Below are positions 28,143 to 38,309 of a DNA stretch of 64,000 nucleotides, piece after piece. Origin of the DNA: Alphaproteobacteria bacterium. Lineage in GTDB: Bacteria > Pseudomonadota > Alphaproteobacteria > DSM-16000 > Inquilinaceae. A model generated the notes under the pieces. That model did no database searches and was not told where the DNA came from. It saw nothing but the letters and a program-made list of their open reading frames with translations. The translations under genes were made by a program, and so were the position numbers. The DNA is taken from positions 89,232-153,231 of the forward strand of contig JANQIX010000019.1 of assembly GCA_028281925.1 (NCBI GenBank), given 5' to 3'. Every line of letters begins with the position of its first letter. The first letter of the stretch is position 1.

Positions 28143-28808
28143 TCAGTGACGGGGCGTGTCCGACCCTTGATTATCGATCGCCGCCATCTCGATCAAGGAC
28201 AGCAATAGGGCCGCGCGCTCCTGCGGTGTGGGTGCTTCCAACAGCGCCTGTTTCTCGCAGGCCGCGAAGGGGCAGATCATGGCCAAAGACGTGACCAGCC
28301 GGTCGTCCGGCGTACCTTCGATCGCATCCCAGTTGGCCGAGATGCCCTGGCGGTTGAAATAGACCGACAGGGCCTGGCGCAGTCTGTCGCGATCCACCTG
28401 CAGGCAGTCTTCCGCCGGCGCCATGTCGTCCCGAAAGGGCGACCAGTCGGTCTTGACGCGGCGATAGCCGCGGGTTGTCGACACTTCCTCTTCCAGGTTG
28501 AAGCGGCACAGACCGGTCAGCGTGATCAGGTACCGGCCGTCGTCGGTTTCGTCAAAAGTGGTGATCCGCCCGGCGCAGCCGGTGGAGTAGACCTCCGGCG
28601 CCGCACCGTTCGCCGTGGCGTCGACCGGCTGGATCATCCCGATCAGCCGGTCGGACGACAGCGCGTCGTCGATCATCGCGATATAACGGGGCTCGAAAAT
28701 ATTCAGCGGCAACTGGCCGCGCGGCAGCAGCAACACGCCGGTCAAAGGGAAGATCGGCAGGGTCTGGCTCAAGTCGTTGAAGCTCGGGAAGAAGGGCGGC
28801 CAGGTCAT
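28143..28808 (-). CDS. LON peptidase substrate-binding domain protein
   Basis: A 221-residue protein consisting of the N-terminal domain of Lon without ATPase or protease parts: [33 protein letters not shown] is the signature (positions about 15-47). [22 protein letters not shown] and CRFNLEEE follow. The role of these stand-alone forms is unknown; substrate recruitment has been suggested. Its ATG overlaps the stop of the CnoX-like gene (ATGA), so the two are coupled, which supports a shared role in protein quality control. Confidence 0.92.
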   Translation of the reverse strand: MTWPPFFPSFNDLSQTLPIFPLTGVLLLPRGQLPLNIFEPRYIAMIDDALSSDRLIGMIQPVDATANGAAPEVYSTGCAGRITTFDETDDGRYLITLTGLCRFNLEEEVSTTRGYRRVKTDWSPFRDDMAPAEDCLQVDRDRLRQALSVYFNRQGISANWDAIEGTPDDRLVTSLAMICPFAACEKQALLEAPTPQERAALLLSLIEMAAIDNQGSDTPRH

Positions 28809-29713
28809 GAAAACAGTATCGATGAGAGTCGTCGGCGGGTTGACACGGTCAACGGATCCTTCGGTCCAAGGGCTTCGAAGAACTTCAGCAGCTGCTTGCG
28901 CGCGGCCTGGTCGTTCCACTCCCGGTCGCGGCGGATGGCTTCGATCAGCTCGTCGATGGCGCCCTGCCGGTTGCCCCCGGCGAACAGGGCCATGGCGAGA
29001 TCGATGCGCGCTTCATGGTCATCGGCGTCCTTGGCCAACCGCTCGCGGAGTGCGCGGGTGTCGGTCGTGCCATCGCCGGCCTCGGCCATCAGTTCCAGTT
29101 CGCGGATGACGGACACTACCTCTGGCGCCTGGGCGGCTTCCGGCGGGGCGGAGTTCAGCACCTCCTCCGCCTCCGACCGCCGGCCGACGCCAAGAAGCGT
29201 GCGGGCCAGCCCGGCAATGGCTGAGGGGTTCCCAGGTTCGACCTGGAGGATCTGACCGTAAAGGCTGCCGGCGGTGTTGAAGTCGCCCGCGGTCAGCGCC
29301 TGCTGCGCCTGCTCCAGCGCCTCGTCCAACGCGTCGTCGCCCTGGCCCGACTGCTTGGCGAGCCGTTCCACGAAGGTCTTGACCTGGCTTTCGGGCAGCG
29401 CGCCAGCGAAAGCGTCCACCGGCCGTCCCTGGAAGAAGGCCCAGACCGCTGGGATTGACTGGATCCGCATCTGCGCGGCGAGCGCCTGGTTCTCGTCGAC
29501 ATTCACCTTGACGAGCTTGACCTTGCCGCGGGCGGCCTGCACCGCGCGCTCAAGTGCCGGCGTCAGCTGCTTGCAGGGGCCGCACCACGGTGCCCAGAAG
29601 TCCACGATCACCGGTGTCTGCATCGAGGCATCGATGACGTCGGCGCGGAACCCGGCCGTGTTCGTGTCCTTGATGACGTCGGTGGCGGCGGCACCGCCGA
29701 TGATGGTCTCCAT
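28805..29713 (-). CDS. Thioredoxin-TPR co-chaperone, CnoX/YbbN-like
   Basis: About 302 residues. The N-terminal thioredoxin domain has VIVDFWAPWCGPCKQLTPAL with both Cys of the WCGPC motif, so it may be redox-active, unlike E. coli CnoX (SxxC). The C-terminal half has TPR-like helices (QALTAGDFNTAGSLYGQILQ; AIAGLARTLLGVGRRSEAEE). The family protects proteins from oxidation and hands clients to GroEL or DnaK. The start at 29713 (METIIGG) is preferred over the upstream frame. It is coupled to the LON-domain gene. Confidence 0.93.
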   Translation of the reverse strand: METIIGGAAATDVIKDTNTAGFRADVIDASMQTPVIVDFWAPWCGPCKQLTPALERAVQAARGKVKLVKVNVDENQALAAQMRIQSIPAVWAFFQGRPVDAFAGALPESQVKTFVERLAKQSGQGDDALDEALEQAQQALTAGDFNTAGSLYGQILQVEPGNPSAIAGLARTLLGVGRRSEAEEVLNSAPPEAAQAPEVVSVIRELELMAEAGDGTTDTRALRERLAKDADDHEARIDLAMALFAGGNRQGAIDELIEAIRRDREWNDQAARKQLLKFFEALGPKDPLTVSTRRRLSSILFS

Positions 29714-29778
29714 GTCGTGAGATCCCCTACGAAGTGCGAAGGAACATGGGCCGGCGGGCCCGCGCGGCAAGGCGGGGG

Positions 29779-30297
29779 TCAGCCGCCCAGGTCGATTATG
29801 TGCGGCGCGTGACCGCAGGCCTCAACAAATTTGACCAGATCGTCGCGCGCGATCGCGGTGGTCATGGTGTTGACCAGCGGGTGATAGTTGAGCGGCGTCG
29901 CGGCCATCATCGTCTGGTCCAGGACGACGGTGACGACATGCTCGCGATCGTTAATGAGTGCGAAGGGCGTGACCGAGCCCGGGATCACGCCCAAGACCGA
30001 CATCAGCCGGTCGGCCGATGCAAAGGACAGCCGGCCGGAGCCCAACAGGTCGCCCAAGGCGCGCAGGTCGACCGGCGTGCTTTCCTCGCACACGACAAGC
30101 CAGTAGCGGCCTTTCTTGTTGCGCAGGAACAGGCTCTTGCAATGGGCGCCCGGAAGTTGACCACGCAGCGCCTTGGCCTCATCGACCGTAAAGACCGGCT
30201 CGTGGCTGTGGGTCGTCACCTCGATACCGAGCTTGTCGAGGAAGGCGAACAGCTGCTCGGGCGAGGTCGGCTGGGCAGGGGCGGGCGCATCGTTCAT
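29779..30297 (-). CDS. ProXp-ala-like prolyl-tRNA editing protein (YbaK fold)
   Basis: A 172-residue stand-alone editing domain that deacylates mischarged tRNA-Pro. VTTHSHEPVFTVDEAKALRG, GAHCKSLFLRNKKGRYWLVV (catalytic-site Lys), LSFASADRLMSVLGVIPGSV and HPLVNTMTTAI are the typical blocks of the PrdX/ProXp-ala branch. The ATG at 30297 is chosen; the frame is open to 30411 but the added residues overlap the tRNA-Gly promoter region. Minus strand, 65 bases before the CnoX-like gene. Confidence 0.9.
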   Translation of the reverse strand: MNDAPAPAQPTSPEQLFAFLDKLGIEVTTHSHEPVFTVDEAKALRGQLPGAHCKSLFLRNKKGRYWLVVCEESTPVDLRALGDLLGSGRLSFASADRLMSVLGVIPGSVTPFALINDREHVVTVVLDQTMMAATPLNYHPLVNTMTTAIARDDLVKFVEACGHAPHIIDLGG

Positions 30298-30396
30298 GCG
30301 CGCCTGTATAGCAGGTCGCCTTGCCGATGCCAGCGGTGCGGCACGGGTGTACAGCGCCGGTGGTGCGGAATCGTTGTTCGGGTCCGCATCAGATCC

Positions 30397-30424
30397 TTGC
30401 ATTGCCGTCACGCATGGCTATGAT
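30397..30424 (+). promoter_or_regulatory. Sigma-70 promoter for tRNA-Gly
   Basis: TTGCAT (30397-30402), a 16-base spacer, then TATGAT (30419-30424). The predicted start, about 30431, lies some 30 bases before the mature tRNA 5' end, as expected for a stable RNA gene. Confidence 0.6.
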
Positions 30425-30462
30425 CCCGCGCCTGCCGTCTGATACCAAGGCGGCGTTGGTGC

Positions 30463-30537
30463 GCGGGCGTAGCTCAGGGGTAGAGCGCAACCTTGCCAAG
30501 GTTGAAGTCGAGGGTTCGAATCCCTTCGCCCGCTCCA
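30463..30537 (+). tRNA. tRNA-Gly (GCC)
   Basis: A 75-base tRNA with encoded CCA. The acceptor stem is GCGGGCG/CGCCCGC, the D-arm GCTC/GAGC, the anticodon loop TTGCCAA in a CAACC/GGTTG stem, and the T-loop TTCGAAT. All stems pair. Confidence 0.98.
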
Positions 30538-30796
30538 ATTTCCGAAGATTTCCAAATAGTTAGTGTATCTTGGGAATGGCCCTGCCGGCGATGGGGCGCG
30601 TCGCCGCCGGTCAGCGCCCGTTCGGCGATGCGGGATACGGCTTGAAGTTCCCGCATCTGGACTGTTCACGCCGGAGCATCGGCGACGTTTCGAGGGAATA
30701 CCGTCGATCGCGCGATGATAAGGTGGCATGCCCCGCTTGCGCGCGGCAGCGGGTTCGCCTCGACCCTCTGACATTTCGTGGAAGGAACAAGCGATC

Positions 30797-31363
30797 GTGA
30801 AGCGCCCCCTGTCCGCTCTTGCACTCGCCTTGATTGCGCCAGCTTCCGCCGCAGCACAGCAGCCCGACTACGCCGATCTGGTCGAGATCTATCTGAGCGG
30901 CCTGTCGCCCAGCGAGGGGCAAGAGCTCCGTGATCTCCGGCACCTTTGGGCCACCGGGGCTCAGTGGATCCTTGAGGAGACGCCGTGTTCGGGCGAGGTT
31001 TCCGGGGGCATTCTGCCTCAATTGACCTCTTTGTCGGGCCTGGAGCACATCTTCGGCTTCACCTGTACCGGCGCCGATCATGTAGAGCGGCGTATCTTCG
31101 CCGACTGGTCCGTCATTATGGATGTGCCGCCGACACCAGAACGCGTGCTTGAAGCTTGCCGTGCGGAGTTCCTCTTGCTGAGTGAGGGCCATCTCGACCC
31201 TTCCACACCGGAAGCCCAGTACGCTGTCGGCGAATTGGATGATGCTTTTCAGGTCGAGGTCGTCTGGAGACTACCGTCCATCGCCGATCCACTGACGGTC
31301 ATTGGTGACTGTCGTCTGGATGACAGCTATCGCGTCCGCCGGGTGTCGATTTATCCGCGCTAG
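30797..31363 (+). CDS. Secreted protein of unknown function
   Basis: A 188-residue protein with a signal peptide (KRPLSALALALIAPASAAAQ) and no family recognised. The mature part has two pairs of Cys (CSGEVSGG / FTCTG and LEACRAEF / GDCRLDD) that could form periplasmic disulfides. A GTG at 30797 is chosen because GGAAGGA precedes it and it begins the signal peptide; an upstream in-frame ATG at 30728 would bury that peptide. No operon partner: mmcB is convergent. Confidence 0.65.
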   Translation: MKRPLSALALALIAPASAAAQQPDYADLVEIYLSGLSPSEGQELRDLRHLWATGAQWILEETPCSGEVSGGILPQLTSLSGLEHIFGFTCTGADHVERRIFADWSVIMDVPPTPERVLEACRAEFLLLSEGHLDPSTPEAQYAVGELDDAFQVEVVWRLPSIADPLTVIGDCRLDDSYRVRRVSIYPR

Positions 31364-31444
31364 CGTTGATGTGCCGGCGAGGTTCGCGCCAGCGGATGCT
31401 TCGAGCCGCCATGAGCGCTCCTCTCTGGAGGCCGTGCCCGCGGC

Positions 31445-31933
31445 CTATGCCTGAGGATCCTCCAGTCGGTGCAGCCGGCCGGCGGCGGTGAGGCCGAAGC
31501 GCAGCAGCATGGCTTTGCGGCGCGCAGCGGTCAGTGTGTGGGTCGGGGCCTCGCGCAAGATCGTGCCCTCATAGGCATCGGCGACGATCAGGCCCGGATC
31601 GGTTGGCACCAACTCATTCGGGAATTCCGGCGGAACCGCGAAGAAGAAGCGGTCGCAGAAGGGCTCATAGTCTGGCCATTTGCGGTCGCCGCGCAGGTCG
31701 GCGACGGACACCTTGACCTCGACGATCACCACCTCGCCTGCGGGACCGACGGCCAGCACGTCGGCGCGGCGGCCGTTGGCCAGCGTGGCTTCGGCGATTG
31801 AGGCATAGCCGAGCCCGGCCAGCAGGCGCCGTACGCCGCGGGTGACCGCCAATGTCTGCTCAACCGCCGAAGGTGGACCACAGTCGGCAGCAGTGCCTTC
31901 GGCGCTCATTCCCGTGTTCTCATGCCGGTTCAC
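31445..31933 (-). CDS. mmcB: MmcB family DNA repair protein
   Basis: A 162-residue protein of the MmcB family. In Caulobacter it is part of the LexA-dependent DNA damage response and supports mitomycin resistance. GYASIAEATLANGRRADVLA, VIVEVKVSVADLRGDRKWPD (nuclease-like E-V-K core) and YEPFCDRFFFAVPPEFPNEL are hallmarks. ATGs at 31933 and 31909 both remain possible starts. Divergent from the sdh operon. Confidence 0.92.
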   Translation of the reverse strand: MNRHENTGMSAEGTAADCGPPSAVEQTLAVTRGVRRLLAGLGYASIAEATLANGRRADVLAVGPAGEVVIVEVKVSVADLRGDRKWPDYEPFCDRFFFAVPPEFPNELVPTDPGLIVADAYEGTILREAPTHTLTAARRKAMLLRFGLTAAGRLHRLEDPQA

Positions 31934-32048
31934 GGTGCGGCGCCTTGTCGGCTTCAGGAATCGATGGACACTTCGCTATCATGTCTATCCTTTCGCCGCG
32001 CGGGCAAGCGGCATTTTCGTCTATGTCGGCGCTTGGCGCGGCCTTGCG

Positions 32049-32077
32049 TTGACTTCGATTGTGCAGGTGCGTAATAC
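32049..32077 (+). promoter_or_regulatory. Sigma-70 promoter of the sdh operon
   Basis: TTGACT (32049-32054), a 17-base spacer, TAATAC (32072-32077). It lies 65 bases before the sdhC start and is the best promoter match in the gap. Confidence 0.68.
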
Positions 32078-32141
32078 TCAGTCAAACTTGAGAATAGCGT
32101 GCATCGGGCTGGTGCGACCGCGCACCGGGGGAGCGTTCATC

Positions 32142-32534
32142 ATGGCTGTACGCGAGCGGCCGCTGTCGCCGCATCTGCAGATTTACCGGCCTCAGATCAC
32201 AAGCGTTCTGTCCATTCTCCACAGATTGACCGGTGTCGCGCTGGGCGTCGGCACGATCGTGCTGGTGTGGTGGCTGGTCGCGGCCGCCGTCGGCCCCGAC
32301 GCATTCGAGGGGGCGCAGGGCTTCCTTGGATCGGTCTTCGGCTATCTGATCCTGTTCGGGTGGAGCTGGGCGCTCTTCTACCACCTGTGCAACGGCATCC
32401 GGCACTTGGTCTGGGATGCCGGCTGGGGGTTCGATCTGGACGTCCTCGCCAAGACCGGCTGGCTGACTGTGGGTGCGTCCGTGGCGCTGACGGTTCTGGC
32501 CTGGATCATCGGCCTGGCGAGCATGGGGGGCTGA
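32142..32534 (+). CDS. sdhC: Succinate dehydrogenase cytochrome b556 subunit
   Basis: A 130-residue membrane anchor with three membrane segments. The N-terminal RPLSPHLQIYRPQITSVLSI motif and HRLTGVALGVG are universal SdhC features. The haem-ligand region is FYHLCNGIRHLVWDAG. It carries electrons from the SdhB clusters to ubiquinone. First gene of sdhCDAB; 1 base separates its stop from the sdhD start. Confidence 0.97.
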   Translation: MAVRERPLSPHLQIYRPQITSVLSILHRLTGVALGVGTIVLVWWLVAAAVGPDAFEGAQGFLGSVFGYLILFGWSWALFYHLCNGIRHLVWDAGWGFDLDVLAKTGWLTVGASVALTVLAWIIGLASMGG

Positions 32535-32535
32535 G

Positions 32536-32916
32536 ATGACGTTGCGCACACCTGTCGCCCGTGCCCGCGGGCTCGGATCTGCCAAGGAAGGCGTCCACCA
32601 CTGGTGGATGCAGCGGGTCACCGCGGTCGCTCTGGTGCCGCTTACCCTCTGGTTCGTGGCCTCATTGGTGGGCATGGCCGGGGCTGAGTATGCGGAGATG
32701 CGGGACTGGGTCTCCCACCCCGTCACAGCGACGCTGCTGATCTCGCTGATCGTTGCGACCTTCTATCACGCCGCCCTGGGTATGCAGGTCGTCTACGAGG
32801 ACTATGTCCAACCCCATGGCCTCAAGATTGTCGTCGACATCGCTACGAAGCTGATCTTCTTCGCTTTTGCGGTGGCGTCGATCTTCTCAGTGCTCAAGCT
32901 CGCCTTCGCCGGCTAG
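32536..32916 (+). CDS. sdhD: Succinate dehydrogenase hydrophobic anchor subunit
   Basis: A 126-residue anchor with three membrane segments. [20 protein letters not shown] and [18 protein letters not shown] are the family motifs; the His of FYH is the haem-ligand candidate. It pairs with SdhC to bind haem b and ubiquinone. It ends 13 bases before sdhA. Confidence 0.96.
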   Translation: MTLRTPVARARGLGSAKEGVHHWWMQRVTAVALVPLTLWFVASLVGMAGAEYAEMRDWVSHPVTATLLISLIVATFYHAALGMQVVYEDYVQPHGLKIVVDIATKLIFFAFAVASIFSVLKLAFAG

Positions 32917-32929
32917 GACCCTATTCGTC

Positions 32930-34717
32930 ATGACCAAAGCCTACGAAATCATCGACCATACCTATGATGTTGTGGTGGTCGGCGCTGGCGGCGCCGGCCT
33001 GCGCGCAACCTTCGGCATGGCGGAAAAGGGGCTGAAGACCGCGTGCATCACCAAGGTGTTTCCCACGCGCAGCCATACCGTGGCGGCGCAGGGCGGCGTG
33101 TCGGCGGCGCTCGGCAATATGGGCGAGGATGACTGGCGCTGGCACATGTACGACACCGTGAAGGGGTCGGACTGGCTGGGCGATCAGGACGCCATCGAAT
33201 ACATGTGCCGCGAGGCGGTGCCTGCAATCATCGAGCTTGAGCATTACGGCCTGCCCTTCTCGCGCACGCCGGAAGGCAAGATCTACCAGCGCGCCTTCGG
33301 GGGCATGACCACGAAGTTCGGCCAGGGCACCGCTTACCGTACGTGTGCCGCCGCCGACCGTACCGGCCATGCGATGCTCCATACGCTCTATCAGCAGTCG
33401 CTGAAGCATGAGGCGGAATTCTTCATCGAATACTTCGCGCTCGACCTGATGATGGAAGACGGCGCCTGCCGCGGCGTCGTCGCCTGGAACCTGGACGACG
33501 GCACCATGCACCGGTTCCGGGCGCATGAGACGGTGCTGGCGACCGGCGGGTACGGGCGCGCGTACTTCTCGTGTACGTCTGCGCATACATGCACCGGTGA
33601 CGGGGCCGCCATGGTCGCGCGAGCCGGCCTGCCGCTGCAGGATATGGAATTCGTGCAGTTCCACCCCACCGGCATCTACGGCGCGGGCTGCCTGATCACC
33701 GAAGGCGTGCGGGGCGAAGGCGGGTACCTCACCAATTCCGAGGGCGAGCGCTTCATGGAGCGCTATGCCCCCTCGGCGAAGGACCTGGCGTCGCGCGATG
33801 TCGTCAGCCGGTCGATGACCATTGAGATCCGCGAGGGCCGCGGCGTCGGGCAGGGTCAGGACCACATCCATCTGCATCTTGAGCATCTGGATGCCGACGT
33901 CATCCACTCGCGCCTGCCTGGCATTGCGGAATCGGCGCGCATCTTCGCCGATGTCGACGTCACCCGACAGCCGATCCCCGTGCTGCCCACCGTGCACTAC
34001 AACATGGGCGGCGTGCCCACCAACCGGATGACCGAGGTGGTGGCGCCCACGGATGCCGATCCGAACCGGGTGGTGCCCGGCCTGATGGCCATCGGTGAGG
34101 CGGCCTGCGTTTCGGTCCACGGCGCGAACCGTCTCGGCTCCAACTCGCTGCTCGACCTCGTGGTGTTCGGCCGGGCGGCGGCGATCCGCGCGGCGGAGGT
34201 GATCACGCCGGGCAGCAGCCACAAGCCGCTGCCGGAGGACGCTGGTCAGGCGGCCATCGACCGGTTGGATCGCGTGCGCCACAACAAGCAGGAGATCCGG
34301 ACGGCCGATCTCAGGTCTGAAATGCAGCGGACCATGCAGAACGACTGCGCCGTGTTCCGCACCGGCGAGACGCTGCAGCACGGCAAGGACGCGATGGCGG
34401 GAACCTGGGGCAAGATGGGCGGCCTGGGCGTCGCCGACAAATCGCTGATCTGGAACAGCGATCTGGTCGAGACGCTGGAGCTGGACAACCTGATGATCCA
34501 GGCCGTGGCCACCCTGCATGGCGCGCTGAACCGGCAGGAAAGCCGCGGCGCGCATGCGCGCGAGGACTTCTCCGAGCGCGATGACGACAACTGGATGAAG
34601 CACACGCTCTGCTGGGTCGACGGCAAGGGCGAGACACGGCTGGCCTACCGCCCGGTCAATCTCCAGCCGATGACCAACGACGTGCAGGCGTTCCCGCCCA
34701 AGGCGCGGGTCTACTGA
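32930..34717 (+). CDS. sdhA: Succinate dehydrogenase flavoprotein subunit
   Basis: A 595-residue catalytic subunit that oxidises succinate to fumarate. The dinucleotide-binding loop is [17 protein letters not shown], the flavin-attachment His49 is in [12 protein letters not shown], and the active-site regions are [24 protein letters not shown] and [20 protein letters not shown]. The C-terminus ends PPKARVY. Full length. SdhAF4 (15067) would assist its assembly. Confidence 0.99.
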   Translation: MTKAYEIIDHTYDVVVVGAGGAGLRATFGMAEKGLKTACITKVFPTRSHTVAAQGGVSAALGNMGEDDWRWHMYDTVKGSDWLGDQDAIEYMCREAVPAIIELEHYGLPFSRTPEGKIYQRAFGGMTTKFGQGTAYRTCAAADRTGHAMLHTLYQQSLKHEAEFFIEYFALDLMMEDGACRGVVAWNLDDGTMHRFRAHETVLATGGYGRAYFSCTSAHTCTGDGAAMVARAGLPLQDMEFVQFHPTGIYGAGCLITEGVRGEGGYLTNSEGERFMERYAPSAKDLASRDVVSRSMTIEIREGRGVGQGQDHIHLHLEHLDADVIHSRLPGIAESARIFADVDVTRQPIPVLPTVHYNMGGVPTNRMTEVVAPTDADPNRVVPGLMAIGEAACVSVHGANRLGSNSLLDLVVFGRAAAIRAAEVITPGSSHKPLPEDAGQAAIDRLDRVRHNKQEIRTADLRSEMQRTMQNDCAVFRTGETLQHGKDAMAGTWGKMGGLGVADKSLIWNSDLVETLELDNLMIQAVATLHGALNRQESRGAHAREDFSERDDDNWMKHTLCWVDGKGETRLAYRPVNLQPMTNDVQAFPPKARVY

Positions 34718-34777
34718 CCTTAGCGAAAGAGGCCGAAGACCACCGGCCGTCCGGTGGGGACGAGATAGAGGACGACC

Positions 34778-35557
34778 ATGGCCGAGTTCACGCTTCCCCG
34801 AAACTCCAAGGTTCGCAGGGGCAAGACCCATCCGGCACCCAAAGGCGCCAAACGGTCGAAGGAATTCGCCGTCTATCGCTGGAGCCCGGACACCGACGAG
34901 AATCCGCGCCTGGACGAATACACCATCGATCTCGACCAGTGCGGGCCGATGGTTCTGGACGCGCTGATCCATATTAAGGACGACGTCGACAGCACGCTGA
35001 CCTTCCGCCGATCGTGCCGTGAAGGCATCTGCGGGTCGTGCGCCATGAACATCGACGGCACCAACACGCTCGCCTGCCTGAAGCCGATCGATGAGGTGAA
35101 GGGCACGGTGAAGGTCTATCCGCTGCCGCATATGCCGGTGGTGAAGGACCTCGTGCCGGACCTCACGCATATCTACGCGCAGTACACGTCGATCCAGCCC
35201 TGGCTGCAGTCGCAGACCGGCGCGCCGCCGGACCGCGAGCGGCTGCAGGCGCCGGACGAGCGCAAGAAGCTGGATGGCCTCTATGAGTGCATCCTCTGCT
35301 TCTGCTGCTCCACCTCCTGCCCCAGCTATTGGTGGAGCGGCGACCGCTATCTGGGCCCGGCGATCCTCTTGCAAGCCTATCGCTGGCTGGTGGACAGCCG
35401 CGACGAGATGACGGGCGAGCGTCTCGATGCGCTGGAGGATCCGTTCCGGCTCTACCGCTGCCATACAATCATGAACTGCGCGAAGACTTGCCCGAAGGGA
35501 CTGAACCCCGGCAAGGCGATCGCCGAGATCAAGAAGATGATGGTGGCGCGCGTCTGA
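34778..35557 (+). CDS. sdhB: Succinate dehydrogenase iron-sulfur subunit
   Basis: A 259-residue electron-transfer subunit. The [2Fe-2S] cluster ligands are in [16 protein letters not shown] with a later Cys in NTLACLKP. The [4Fe-4S] and [3Fe-4S] ligands are in [16 protein letters not shown] and [17 protein letters not shown]. All Cys are present. Last gene of sdhCDAB, 60 bases after sdhA. Confidence 0.99.
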   Translation: MAEFTLPRNSKVRRGKTHPAPKGAKRSKEFAVYRWSPDTDENPRLDEYTIDLDQCGPMVLDALIHIKDDVDSTLTFRRSCREGICGSCAMNIDGTNTLACLKPIDEVKGTVKVYPLPHMPVVKDLVPDLTHIYAQYTSIQPWLQSQTGAPPDRERLQAPDERKKLDGLYECILCFCCSTSCPSYWWSGDRYLGPAILLQAYRWLVDSRDEMTGERLDALEDPFRLYRCHTIMNCAKTCPKGLNPGKAIAEIKKMMVARV

Positions 35558-35681
35558 CGCGCATCGGTGGTACCCAGGATTTGCGTCAGCGGCCCAGGCG
35601 CGGTATTAGGCGCGCGCCCGGACTCGTTTTTCGTCTTTCGGCCGGGTCCTTCATCCATGGGCTGAGACGCGACGGCCGAGA

Positions 35682-38309
35682 ATGATTGACACGCTGGCCG
35701 AACGGTACGGCGATGCCCTGGCAGCCTGGGTAAACCTCATCCGCCGGCATGCGCGACTGGCCATTGCCCTCTGTCTGGCGTTGACAGCGGCCGCGGCGGC
35801 CTATGCGGCGACAAGCCTGCGCATCAACACTTCCAGCGCCGGTTTGATTTCCGATGACGTGCACTATCGTCAGGTGGAAATCGCGTTCGATGCCGCGTTC
35901 CCGCAGCTCGACGGCCCGCTCTTGGTGGTAATCGATGGGCCGACGGCCGAGGCGTCGGGTGCAGCGGCGCGGACCCTGGCCGAGGCTATGCAGGGCCGTG
36001 ACGACCTGTTCTGGTATGTCTACGAGCCCGGTAGCGACCCGTTCTTCCGTAACAACGGACTGCTCTTCCTCGATATCGAGGCGCTGGACGACCTCGCCAG
36101 CCGCATTGCCGACGCGCAATCCATGCTGGCCGCACTTGCCGAAGATCCGTCGCTGCGCGGCCTGTTCGGCATGCTCACCCGCGCGCTGGAGGCACGGGCC
36201 GACGGCGAAGATCTGCCGGGCGATCTCGCTGGCGTGTTCGACGCCATCGCCGCCACGGTGGAGGACCAGCTCGCCGACCGGCCCGGCGTCATGTCGTGGC
36301 AATCGCTGGTCGATGTTGATACGGGGCGGGATCAGACCCGCCGTTTCATCCTGGCCCAGGGCGTGGATGCGGTCGGCAAGGGTGCCATCATCGACTTTGT
36401 CCGGGAAACGGCGGTGGGCCTGGACCCGTTGATCGGCGATGTGACGGTGCGGTTGACCGGCCCGCCGGCGCTGGAGCGGGAAGAACTGCAGACCGTGTCG
36501 CAAGGCACTGAGATCGCCGGGGCGCTGTCGTTCGCGCTGGTGACACTGTTGCTGGTCTGGGGGCTGCGCTCGTGGCGGCTGATCGTGGCGGTGCTGGTGC
36601 CGCTGATCGTTGGCTTGGTGTGGACGTTTGCGTTCGCCGCGCTCAGCATCGGCCAGCTCAATCTGATCTCCGTTGCCTTCGCCGTGCTGTTCATCGGCTT
36701 GGCGGTCGATTTCGGCATCCACTTCACCCTGCGATTCCGCGAGGCGGTGTCCGATGGGCGAGACAACGGCGCGGCGCTGCCCGATGCTGCGCTGGGCATC
36801 GGCCGGGCGCTGACCTTGAGTGCGCTTTGCGCGGCCATCGGCTTCTTCGCCTTCGTGCCCACCGACTATCGCGGGCTGGCGGAACTGGGTGTGATCGCCG
36901 GTGGCGGCATGGCGGTGGCCCTGTTCCTGAACCTCACCTTCACGCCGGCGCTGCTGGCGGTTCTGCCCATCGATCCGGCGCGGGCCAGACGCCAACCAGG
37001 CACGCCGCCGGCCTTGGCCCGGCTGGTTGAGCGGCGCTATCGTCTGATCCTGTGCCTTGCCGTCGGTGTTGCCGTCGGCGGCGGTCTGGCGGCCGCACAG
37101 GTGCGGTTCGACATGAACCCGCTGAACCTGCAAGACCCCGCCAATCCGTCGGTTGAAACCTTCCTGGACCTCGCCGGCGACAGCGAGACCACGCCCTATC
37201 TGGTGAACGTGCTGGCCGACGACCTGGCGGCGGCGGAGGCCTTGGCGGATCGCCTGGCAGCGTTGCCGGAAGTGGCGCGGACCCGCACGCTGGCCGATTT
37301 CGTCCCCGGCGGGCAGGACGGCAAGCTGGCCATCATCGACGATATGGCCCTGTTCCTGACGCCCGTCTTCTTTGCGCTGCCGACGGATGCACCACTCGAC
37401 ACGGCCGTCCGCCGTGAAGCTGCCGCGCAGCTTGCCGATGCGTTGGGACCCGTGTCCGGCGACCCGGACGATCCGGTGCTGGCGGCCGCGACGGAACGGC
37501 TGGGTGCTGCACTTACGGAGTTCGACCAGCAGACGGGCGACGACGGCGAGGCCTGGATCGAACTGGAACGGCGTCTTCTGATCGGATTCGAGCGCTATCT
37601 GGATGATCTCGGTGCCGCGCTGGAGGCGCAGCCGATCGCGCTTGAAACGCTGCCCCAGGACCTCGTTGAGCGCTGGACGGCACCCGACGGACAGGCACGC
37701 GTGGAGCTGGCGCCGGCCGACAACGTGGCCGCGCCTGAAGCCATGCGCCGGTTCGCCGATGCCGTCAGCGCAGAGGCCATGGATGCGACCGGCGCTCCAG
37801 TGATCCTCACCGAAGGCAGCCGGGTCGTGATCGGCGCCTTCCTGCAGGCCACGACCATCACACTCCTGTCGATCGGCCTGCTGTTGCTGATCGTCCAGCG
37901 GCATCTGGGCGACATGCTGCTGACCCTGGTACCGCTGGTGCTGGCGGCGATCTATACGCTGGCCGTGGCCGTGGCGCTGGGTCTGCCGCTCAACTTCGCC
38001 AACGTGATCGTCCTGCCGCTGTTGTTCGGCCTTGGCGTCAGCAGCAGCATCCACATGGTGATGCGCCGCCGCCGCGACGGTGCCGGCCCGGCGGAACTGC
38101 TGCAGACCAGCACGCCGCGGGCCGTACTGTTCAGCGTGCTCACAACCGCCGCGTCGTTCGGCAGCCTTGCCGTGTCGCCGCATCGCGGCATGTCCAGCAT
38201 GGGCATTCTGCTGACCGTGGCGATCGCTTTCACGCTGATCTCCACTCTGGTTATTCTGCCCAGCATGATGCGGGCGTTGCCCGACCGGCGCCGGGGAGGT
38301 ACCGCATGA
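35682..38309 (+). CDS. hpnN: Hopanoid transporter HpnN (MMPL/RND family)
   Basis: An 875-residue inner-membrane protein with two copies of the RND/MMPL module: N-terminal membrane segment (residues 22-42), periplasmic domain, then five segments (about 285-410), repeated in the second half. LISVAFAVLFIGLAVDFGIHFTLRFREA is the first and LLFGLGVSSSIHMVMRRRRDG the second conserved loop. HpnN moves hopanoids to the outer membrane. The next gene, hpnA, overlaps by ATGA, which is the usual pair and supports the call. Confidence 0.92.
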   Translation: MIDTLAERYGDALAAWVNLIRRHARLAIALCLALTAAAAAYAATSLRINTSSAGLISDDVHYRQVEIAFDAAFPQLDGPLLVVIDGPTAEASGAAARTLAEAMQGRDDLFWYVYEPGSDPFFRNNGLLFLDIEALDDLASRIADAQSMLAALAEDPSLRGLFGMLTRALEARADGEDLPGDLAGVFDAIAATVEDQLADRPGVMSWQSLVDVDTGRDQTRRFILAQGVDAVGKGAIIDFVRETAVGLDPLIGDVTVRLTGPPALEREELQTVSQGTEIAGALSFALVTLLLVWGLRSWRLIVAVLVPLIVGLVWTFAFAALSIGQLNLISVAFAVLFIGLAVDFGIHFTLRFREAVSDGRDNGAALPDAALGIGRALTLSALCAAIGFFAFVPTDYRGLAELGVIAGGGMAVALFLNLTFTPALLAVLPIDPARARRQPGTPPALARLVERRYRLILCLAVGVAVGGGLAAAQVRFDMNPLNLQDPANPSVETFLDLAGDSETTPYLVNVLADDLAAAEALADRLAALPEVARTRTLADFVPGGQDGKLAIIDDMALFLTPVFFALPTDAPLDTAVRREAAAQLADALGPVSGDPDDPVLAAATERLGAALTEFDQQTGDDGEAWIELERRLLIGFERYLDDLGAALEAQPIALETLPQDLVERWTAPDGQARVELAPADNVAAPEAMRRFADAVSAEAMDATGAPVILTEGSRVVIGAFLQATTITLLSIGLLLLIVQRHLGDMLLTLVPLVLAAIYTLAVAVALGLPLNFANVIVLPLLFGLGVSSSIHMVMRRRRDGAGPAELLQTSTPRAVLFSVLTTAASFGSLAVSPHRGMSSMGILLTVAIAFTLISTLVILPSMMRALPDRRRGGTA

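Noticed and set aside
32921..35464. 847-codon open frame antisense to sdhA and sdhB
   Set aside because: It is a shadow of two unmistakable genes and has the composition of a third-position mirror frame.
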